Notes under the pieces: model-generated
What the model saw: the letters and a program-made list of their open reading frames with translations, nothing else
Databases searched by the model: none
What the model was told of the DNA's origin: nothing
Part shown: positions 56,318 through 64,000 of the stretch, one piece after another
Position numbering within the stretch: position 1 is the first letter of the stretch
Layout: each line of letters opens with the position of its first letter
DNA from: Eretmocerus hayati
Taxonomy: Eukaryota; Arthropoda; Insecta; Hymenoptera; Aphelinidae
NCBI GenBank assembly: GCA_029851415.1
Contig: CM056743.1
Coordinates: forward strand, 26,388,905-26,452,904
Direction: 5' to 3'
DNA: 64,000 bases
Made by a program: the position numbers and the translations under genes

Positions 56318-58879
56318 TCACCAAAACGGTGATTTCTAAGAAACACGATTTACTCGCGCTAATAACGAATTTTTCGCGGAGTCACTTTTACTTATAATCA
56401 AAAATGTAACACGAGTTGCCGAATGACAGATGTATCTCAAATTGTGACTTCGATAAATATAGTCTATGAAGGCCGTAATACTACAGTATTACGATCGTAA
56501 TACGTCCAGTACTACTACCGGAGTGCTACGATCGTATTACGACAGTAGTGCTACTATAGTAATACGGCCGTAGCGGTATGACAGTAGTACAACAGTAGAC
56601 AGTAGCGCTACTGTAGTATTACTATAGTATTACGCTCATTTTTCTACCAGGGAAATGGTGATGTATTCGCGAATGGTACAGATTCACCTGTACCGTTCGC
56701 GAAGTGTACGATTTCGGGTTTGGTACGTAACATATATATAGATATACTTAAAATGCTAAAGTTTTTGCTTGTAGCTCTAGACAGAAGGCCCATTTGACGG
56801 AGTTACTCTGAATTCTTCATATTCTAGGTGGTATAAGACTGTAAAAAAAATTTTGGACAAAATTGGTGATCCGGAGAGCTGTTCCACCCTTCGTATGTAA
56901 AAAGAGCCAGTGTCTGATTTGCGCCCCATAAGTTCTTTCTAGATTTACTCTCCAATCCACAGAAATCCATCTATTGAATTCGAATATAGTATGAAAGGAG
57001 ATGAAATATAGTACAGAATGATCAGAATAACGACGTCTCATTTGGATATCTTAGAGCCAAGATATTCCGATTTCACGAAAAACCCTTTCAATCTTGTGGG
57101 GATAGGCTTCATAAACATGCGTCGGGGCAAATTAGGTACAGCCTTCTGAAAACTTACAGAAAATATTCATTTGCGAGGATTGAGATAGCTTAGCTCTAAA
57201 TAATTGAAATTGAACTCATCATAGCTCATTTTGGAGATGTTTAGACAAGATTTATAGTAAATTGAAAGATGTTGAGAAGGTTCAAAGTTCTGAGCAAGAC
57301 AAAAACGGTGTGATCAGATGAGGTACCCTTATACCTCCCCCCTTATATCTCGTGTCTCCCAAATCTTTATGATTCTTCTAACTCTCAAAATACTGAAAAT
57401 CGCTCAATATTCGTATGCTGATCGTGTGACTGTGTTGATTTTCTCAAGTGAGATCCGTAGATTATGGGGTTGCACGAGACGACGACTAGTCAAGGACTAG
57501 TGGTGCAATTTTAATTGGAGTGGTTCTACTTTCGCGTTTGGATGGGATAATTATCTAGTGCTATACTACTCGTCGACCAGGGCTAACCAATTCCACAAAC
57601 ACATTTCACTTTCTATTCTCGTTTTTCAACACTATCTTCCTCAGTAAAGACTTAATCTTTAGCATTTCAGTTTATTCTCGGCTAATTAATCACGAGAAAA
57701 TTATCCGATGAGCAAACAAACATGCACATATTATATAGCCTTCTCAAGAAAGATACGTCCCAGTTTGATTTTGAGTTTAATGGGGGTAGATTATCCGATG
57801 ATGGATTATAATCAGTAGTGACGTCTCTTGGAGATATGATTATGAGGTTGTCCAATGAGAGGAAAATCCATCAATCACATCGAGTCATCGTCGTTATGTT
57901 GAGCATAGCATCGTAATTAATCTTCGAGAGTATATTACTCGTGTGATATTATCGAGCAAGATTTTGGAGAATTAGTCAACGTTGCTTCAGTTTATTTAGC
58001 TCTCAATAATATGGATGAGAATAAAGAGGAAAGTTTCTGTGAGGAATTGAGCTTCTGAAGAGGTAATCGTGCATAGGAGAGGTCTCTTGATCAAGATACA
58101 ACTCAAAAGCTCGCTACGGCACCTACTACTACTACACGTGCATTGAATATCTCGAGCATGATCGGGTCGCACTAAAGCCGACTTTTTCTACTGATTGAAC
58201 GCTAAGCGCTTGCTTCTCACTATAGACTCCCTCTTCGTGTCTCCCTCCTCTTCAATTTCAACACTGTCAAGACTGACGTGATGCAAAATTCCATATCATT
58301 CATATATTACTCTCGTCTTATTTAATCTCAGGATCTGCGAATCACTGAAATTGGAATGAAGATCTAGGAAACGAATACATTGATTAAATACCAAGCATAA
58401 GCTGCGTACTATACACATTATTAAGATTCCATCTGCTGATGAAATTTTTGTAATTTCAGCATCAGAGCTCAATATGCTCTATGACAATATAAACACACTA
58501 CATACATTTCCAACTCGATGCAAATTACCAACTCTGAAAATTCATACTGTAATTTTGTTCATACACGAACAAACAAACACACACACACACAAATTTCATT
58601 GATTGGTATGAGTGTGTACGTTATAGGCTACGACGAGAGTATAAAGTCGTCTAGCGATGCAATAAAGTAAACTAGTGAGTGCCCATCATATAGGCGGTCG
58701 TTCACCCAATACTCGTATCTTTGAATGTACTCATATATGTATATCGTATATAGTCGATGCGAGAAAGAGAAGATCGAGCCTGGTTCGTGATCGTGAGCAA
58801 TAAAAAAGTTTCGCGGCAACGATTACCATCGCTCCATCTTCATCTCTCCCCCTCACTCTCTATGGTGCACTTTTTCGCG

Positions 58880-58880
<1 letters not shown>

Positions 58881-58940
<60 letters not shown>
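58881..58940. repeat. (TG)30 microsatellite
   Basis: Thirty uninterrupted TG units followed by an AG run. Confidence 0.95.
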
Positions 58941-58948
<8 letters not shown>

Positions 58949-59017
58949 TGAATGTAGGTGAGGATATTGAGAGTTGAATGTCATGGAATCGAGCACATAT
59001 CAGGATGGAAATGAAGT

Positions 59018-59020
<3 letters not shown>

Positions 59021-59058
<38 letters not shown>
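59021..59058. repeat. (TG)19 microsatellite
   Basis: Nineteen TG units, 80 bp after the longer TG run. Confidence 0.95.
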
Positions 59059-59062
<4 letters not shown>

Positions 59063-59676
59063 TGAATGTGTGATGTGGGTGTACAGACGTGGACAAATTG
59101 ATACGAAACTATTGGATGTCCCGAGACCCTGTACAATAAAAGAGTTCACAGCTATGTATATGATGGTTAGAAGTCTATTGGTGTCTAAAAAGACGGCGAC
59201 GAGTTTACGGGTTGCGATAATTTAGTAATCGAGTCGATAGTTTGCGAACAAGTTTATGGATTACAAAGTAGGTGCAAAAGATATTGGTGAATGAAAAAGA
59301 GTGTGTGAAATGATACGTTAGTTGACGTGACAAAATGGAACCCATCTTTATCATTTTAATGTAATTCATTCAATTTTTTCGAATTTAGATTATCCCTGTG
59401 GTACTATAAAGAATTAACTTTTTCTACAAGAATATAATTTCTACAATTATAATCCACAAGTTGTGGAGGATGAAATTCATAGGAAAAAAACAACAGCCAC
59501 GGTAGTAGTGTCTCGGATGCATAGAATTTCTTCTTGTTCCATCAACTTATGATATGATAATGAGCTAATCTATCATGTTACCATAAGTTTTTGACCTGAA
59601 TGTTCCGTTGAGGTTCAAGTGTTACGGACTAACTATATTTCACCACACTTGACTCAATTCAGCTGACGATATCTAC

Positions 59677-59783
59677 AACACGTTCGCTGCGGGGGCTGAT
59701 ATCAGTGATCTTTCCCCAGGTGCGGCAGGACCCACCGCGGTGGACCCCGCCGCTTCTCTGGGGAAAGCTCACGAACGTGTTAA
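59677..59783. mobile_element. AACACGTTCGC-family MITE, longer copy
   Basis: AACACGTTCGCTGCGGG at the left mirrors CGAACGTGTTAA at the right, and GATCTTTCCCCAGG mirrors CTGGGGAAAG inside. The right end carries TTAA (59780-59783). The left equivalent is a changed CAAC. The interior has the perfect palindrome CCACCGCGGTGG. TTAA at the border suggests a piggyBac-type origin, which is an inference only. Confidence 0.6.
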
Positions 59784-60151
59784 TTACTGGCTGATAAATT
59801 CTTATAATCAAATTAGATTCAATAATATCCAAAAATTTTCTTGTGACTTGAGCAATTATGAATCTCATCTGTCTGCATTAAATTGTAATCAACCACTCAG
59901 AATTCGTGGATAGAAATCGCTAAAGCTACAAAAAATCTTTACGACAATCTAGGGGGGGGGGAGGGATGTAAACTGATACATTGCAATAATTTTCTTCAGT
60001 AAAAGCATAAATGTTTGACTTACTCAGATTCTCTTTATCTCATCAATTCAAGCACATCTCAAACGACTGAATTGACATCGAATTGGGGCAAATTCATAAC
60101 CCATATTCTAAAACGAGAAGTACGTGGTAATTCAGGAGTTACATCGATAGA

Positions 60152-61374
60152 TTTATGAGGAAATCCCAGAAACTTTTGACTTTTGCTGTAACTCCTCGAT
60201 GATTTGGGCTGTACGACGTCTCATGAGGCCTAACCTGTCAAATTTCCTTCGTTCAGATGTCCTGAAAGTGGACACCAAATTTGGGATCGATTGGTGGATG
60301 CGGATAGATACTAGAGCCGCTCAAGCGCGAGAAAATACCCGAAAATCGACCTCAAAATTCGTTGAGCTCTCATGGTTATAGCGTACCACAGCGGAGTCTG
60401 TAACTTTGCAGGGATGCTTCTAATGATCCAAAGTTGTGATTTTTCTTTTAGTGGGAGATGTACATCGATGTACCGAGCCGTAACAGGCATTGGACGGTCT
60501 GTCACTCCGTTTCGATAAGAAATCATTATTCCTGTTCTTGAGTTCATACACTTTTTAGCCCATTCTAGAGGAACTCTGCGATGAACTCATTGTCTTAGCC
60601 ACGCGAAAACAAAATAAATCGACCTATTGCACATCTATGTACATCAATGGGGAAATCAAGGAATTGTGTTCAACCGGAATGAAATTAGTGTTACTCGTGG
60701 TATATTTACGCCGTTCTCGGCGGTGTACACTTGCTGTGACCAAGGAACGGACTCCTAAATACCGAGAAATAGTAGGTAATAGTATCAGAAGTTCATATCC
60801 ACTTCGCTACGCTCAGACTCTGGCGCGTTTGAGAGTGCCATCTGTTTGAATGGGGACAATCGACAATTTTATAAAGACGAAATCGTCTCGGAATGTTCTA
60901 TCAATCGTTTGAAGGGTTCAGGGACGTTCCGGATTGGTATAAAAATGACTGGAATTGTATTTGATGTTTGTATTTTTCACTCTCCACGAAGGAAAATTTT
61001 TCCCGAGACACTTCAATATTTAGTGTATTTTTGCCACCTTTCGATAGGTCACAAGTCTCCATCATTACTATTGTGCAATTCTTATCACGCATTCCGAAAG
61101 TTAAGATTCTTTCATGTCCATCCAAGTATTCTAAGAGACCCCCCAACGCTTGCCCAAACAATGAAAATTCAGAAACGAATTTTCCAAAAGTACTCGCTTA
61201 AGACTTTGTTCTGTAAGTCGTTTAGCAATTTTTTTCAGATGACCCACATGGAAGATTATGTTTACGGAGCGTTCAAGCAAGGGGTATAAAAAATTTCAGA
61301 CATGTACACAGCTTTTTTCTATAATTTCACTTTTAGAGGCCAAAAGTCAAAAGTTTCTGGGATTTCCTCATATA
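60152..61374. mobile_element. 1223-bp element with 34-bp terminal inverted repeats
   Basis: The ends at 60152-60185 and 61341-61374 match over 34 bp with one mismatch (ATGAGGAAATCCCAGAAACT followed by TTTGACTTTTG). An extra small hairpin at the left end pairs AGGAGTTACATCGAT (from 60134) with TGTAACTCCTCGATG (60186 onward). Inside is a 147-codon frame (60846-61289), one of the longest non-repeat frames in the window. It has no motif I recognise as a transposase or any other enzyme. The element is probably non-autonomous or decayed. Confidence 0.6.
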
Positions 61375-61855
61375 TCCGTCATTGCAAAATCAACCCTAAA
61401 ATCTTCAACCAAAAAGCCACACACATGAAGTAATGCGGTATAATGAACAACGCTGTGTGGTGCATAAGAGTCACGAGAGCACTGATTCGAAAACACGGGA
61501 TTACAGTGTAACTCTCACTGCTTCTCTCGTGGCTACAAAGTATATGTAAAGCTCGTAAACGTCACCCTGCAGGCAGCTCGACCATTTTCGCGCCCGGATA
61601 ATTCGACACCCCCGCATATATACATACTACGAGCAAACCACTAGTAAACATATACACCACCACGGGTTTCCGGATATAATTGGCGTATTCACCCGAATGC
61701 GAGTGTACTTCCTACAACATTACCCCCCCCCCCTTCTCCCACCCACACACTCACATAGACACACATCCATCCACACATACCAATCTACCATAATATACTC
61801 GCTTATTAGCTAAAAGGGGTACGAAGAGAGCGATTTGCAGCTTGCGATAAACTCG

Positions 61856-61899
<44 letters not shown>

Positions 61900-62488
61900 C
61901 CCCTACACCCTCGCTTATAAATAATTTTCGAAGAGAGGCTGATTACCTGCGCACACCGAGATATGTACGAGCGTGTATCAATCGATATATAAATTATTGT
62001 ATATGTGTGAGTGAGGTTTGCTCGAAGTTATGTTCGCGACATTGATCGAACCGGCCACGCAGGTTTCTAATTTCACATGATGTGCTCGATTTTCAATGGT
62101 AATGGAGCGGTGATGGCGAGGTTATAGGTTATGTCTGATTGTAATAGTAGTGGGAGAAGAGTTGGACGATTGAAGTATCATTTGAACTGGTGGGAGTCAC
62201 GCGATATATGGTGGTGGCATCGTCATGGGATTATCAAGTTTCGGAGGTTTGACGGTGACGATGCACGAGAAATCCTCATCGTTTCTGTGAGTTCACGACG
62301 AAGCTCGATATAGAGCGATTTTTTATGAATTTTGCGAGTAGGTGGAATATGGATGATCTGGTTAACAGCTCTCTTCCAAGAATATATTTTGTCAATTTTT
62401 AATTTTTTCTTATAAAGTCACGATGTAAACCGTGAACTGGTTACCCTAGTGAGAATAGAAGGCCTGATAATCATTCATGATCAACAGG
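61375..62488. other. Intergenic stretch with CA microsatellite
   Basis: No recognised gene. A C run lies at 61724-61733 and a CA run at 61859-61897. Confidence 0.45.
61859..61897. repeat. (CA)n microsatellite
   Basis: About 19 uninterrupted CA units. Confidence 0.95.
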
Positions 62489-62549
62489 TTAACACGTTCG
62501 CTGCGGAGGCTGAAATCGATGATCTTTCCCCAGGTGCGAACGTGTCAAT
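62489..62549. mobile_element. AACACGTTCGC-family MITE, minimal copy
   Basis: TTAACACGTTCGCTGCGG at the left and CGAACGTGTCAA at the right. The first 46 bp after TTAA match the longer copy at 59677 with about four differences. The right end breaks off after CCAGGTGCG, so this copy has lost the inner palindrome of its relative. Confidence 0.6.
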
Positions 62550-62587
62550 GACTGAACTGTGATCGTGCATGACCACTAGGGTGACAC

Positions 62588-64000
62588 TTATTTCCCGACT
62601 TTTCTGTATCGGTAGGGACGCCCCCTAGATTTCAACTTTATGATAAAAGAGAATGAAAGAAATTTTTTCCAGATTTTTTCAGGCACTTCCAGTACTGCCG
62701 CATCGCACTTGTATTTTCGAGTTTTAAGACGTCTTTTAACAAAATTCGTTAACTTTGCATGGCAAGCACTTGCATTTCCAAGAGAATCGAGCAAACCGAA
62801 CTGGATAACAGTGATTGGAAGGGCTGATGGAATCTTTTCACGCGGGTAACGATTAGTTTTAGTTCAATTTCAGGCTCAGAACCGGGCCAGAATGGCAGAA
62901 ATATAGTCCTAAAATAACTTTTCAACTCAGTTTTCGAGTTCTCCTGCGCATGCATGATTTTCTATGGCTCCGAAAGTATTTTCAAACGATAGCCCGTGCG
63001 ATTCCCTTCAAAATGACCACTGGTACCAATCAATTTGATGCAATGGGACCATAGCAGTGGATAATTTTGAATGAGGTGGAGTCAAAGGTGCAAATCCGTG
63101 CAAATCGTCGAGATCGCCTGCGATGCTTTTTGTCTCGTGCAGGGTGTTTCTCTGGTTTCTCTGCGACGAATCGACTTCGCCAAGGGGTCATTTTGAAGAA
63201 AATTGTCCGAGCTATCGGAATATGTAAGTTGCGGAGTGGTAAAGTGATGGTGAGTTATAGTATAGTCACGCAGGATAGTTGAAAACAGCTATTTATTCGA
63301 CTAAAAATCATCAAATGTCTATTTTTCCGTATTTCGCCATCAATTCGCCACTCCGTAGCCTACTTACTTCGATAGCTCAGACAATTTCCTTCAAAATGAC
63401 CCCTTGGCGGAGTCGATTCGTCGCAGAGAAACCAGAGAAACACCCTGCACGAGACAAAAAGCATCGCAGGCAATCTCGACCGATTTGCACGGATTTGCAC
63501 CTTTGACTCCACCTCATTCAAAATTATCCACTGCTATGGTCCCATTGCATCAAATTGATTGGTACCAGTGGTCATTTTGAAGGAAATCGCACGGGCTATC
63601 GATTGAAAATACTTTCGGAGCCATAGAAAATCATGCATGCGCAGGAGAACTCGAAAACTGAGTTGAAAAGTTATTTTAGGACTGTATTTATGCCTTTCTG
63701 GCCCGGTTCTGAGCCTGAAATTAAACTAAAACTAATCGTTACGCGCGTGAAAAGATTCCATCAGCCCTCCCAATCAATGTTATCCAGCTCGGTTTGCTCC
63801 ATTATCTTGGAAATGCAAGTGCTTTCCCTGCAAAGTTAACGAATTTTGTGAAAAGACGTCTTAAAACTCGAAAATACAAGTGCTATGCGGCAGTACTAGA
63901 ACTGCCTGGAAAAATCTGAAAAAAATTTCTTCCATTTTCTTTTATCATAAAGTTGGAATCTGGAGGGCATCCTTACCGATACAGAAAAGTCGAGAAATAA
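62588..64000. mobile_element. Foldback element running off the window
   Basis: The left arm (62588 to about 63260) and right arm (about 63328 to 64000) are inverted copies, roughly 90 percent identical by eye, with a loop of about 70 bp. Landmarks are CGACTTTTCTGTATCGGTA, AAAGACGTCTTAAAACTCGA (complement of the left copy, one base changed), CAAATTGATTGGTACCAGTG and CACCTTTGACTCCACCTCAT. The last base of the window is still inside the right arm, so the outer border and target duplication are not visible. Frames in the arms (68-75 codons) are mirror images and are not assigned. Confidence 0.8.

Larger units (their letters stand above)
54100..56652. mobile_element. CCCTGGT-family foldback inserted in the outer element
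   Basis: It begins CCCTGGTGGAAAAATGAGCG and ends with the complement of CCCTGGTAGAAAAATGAGCG. The left arm of the outer palindrome preserves the uninserted sequence GGTACAAATGGTGG. Compared with it, the insertion duplicated only AA (54098-54099 and 56653-56654). Subterminal arms of about 150 bp on each side are built from GTAGTAC, CGTATTAC and ATAGTAG words. A further foldback (54733-56002) occupies the middle. The small element at 34332-34454 shares the ends. No transposase was seen. Confidence 0.8.
52797..56874. mobile_element. Outer foldback of a three-level nest
   Basis: The left arm (52797-53345) and right arm (about 53795-54099 plus 56653-56874) are inverted copies, identity roughly 80-90 percent by eye. 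Outer landmarks are CCGGATCACCAAT, GAATATGAAGAAT and TCAAATGGGCC. The middle part is GTTACGTACCAAACCCGAAA. The inner part is CGATCGAGCTTGCACAATGT. The right arm is interrupted at 54099/54100 by a 2553-bp element. Removing that insertion leaves an element of about 1.5 kb with a loop of about 450 bp. No transposase was found. Confidence 0.8.
56875..59676. other. Intergenic stretch
   Basis: No recognised gene. GGGGCAAATTAGGTACAG near 57124-57141 resembles the internal repeats of the TA-flanked element at 37041-38374 and may be a small fragment of it. Two TG microsatellites lie at its right end. Confidence 0.4.

Noticed and set aside
58757..59225. Frames with long C/V or H/T runs
   Set aside because: They are translations of TG microsatellites.

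Overview
The window is eukaryotic, repeat-rich and gene-poor. It most likely comes from an arthropod, probably an insect. The evidence is a 12-unit interstitial array of the arthropod telomere pentamer TTAGG (31737-31796), many AT-rich intergenic stretches with long microsatellites, no sign of general CpG loss, a TATA-box promoter and gag-like start of an LTR-retrotransposon type, a LINE-like tail ending in (TCAA)n, and a degenerate tRNA-type SINE head. I could not assign a single host protein-coding gene. Almost all longer reading frames are short, start without a convincing context, or run through repeats. One stretch (16094-16439) looks weakly exon-like.

What dominates the window is inverted-repeat (foldback) DNA. 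Left to right: a 388-bp element with a three-copy internal module (603-990); a composite palindrome (1997-4130) whose inner CACTG...CAGTG element encloses a self-mirrored GGAAT/GGAAC satellite; a 700-bp inverted repeat (6973-7672); a 235-bp MITE-like element (14581-14815); a short perfect inverted repeat (21008-21081); a TTTCGATACAAGGG repeat family (28641-29579, again near 50306); a minus-strand LTR-element fragment (about 32380-33560); two adjacent MITEs (34147-34454); a TA-flanked 1.33-kb element (37041-38374); a nearly perfect 1.41-kb hairpin with 673-bp arms (38448-39857) set inside a LINE-like tail; a 2.45-kb foldback with six copies of a 12-bp palindrome at its centre (47712-50158); a three-level nest of foldbacks (52797-56874, holding 54100-56652, holding 54733-56002); two TTAA-type MITEs (59677-59783 and 62489-62549); a 1.22-kb element (60152-61374); and a 1.4-kb foldback cut by the window edge (62588-64000).

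The remaining stretches (about 4.1-7.0, 7.7-14.6, 16.6-28.6, 34.5-37.0, 40-47.7, 50.5-52.8 and 56.9-59.7 kb) look like ordinary intergenic or intronic sequence with scattered microsatellites. No CRISPR array, operon, rRNA or intact tRNA was seen. The most notable signals are the near-identical 673-bp-arm hairpin, a strong candidate for a young foldback element or a hairpin-RNA (endo-siRNA) locus, and the nested foldbacks, where an empty-site copy within the same palindrome shows a 2-bp target duplication directly. All alignments here were done by eye. Identities and boundaries are approximate unless stated as exact.
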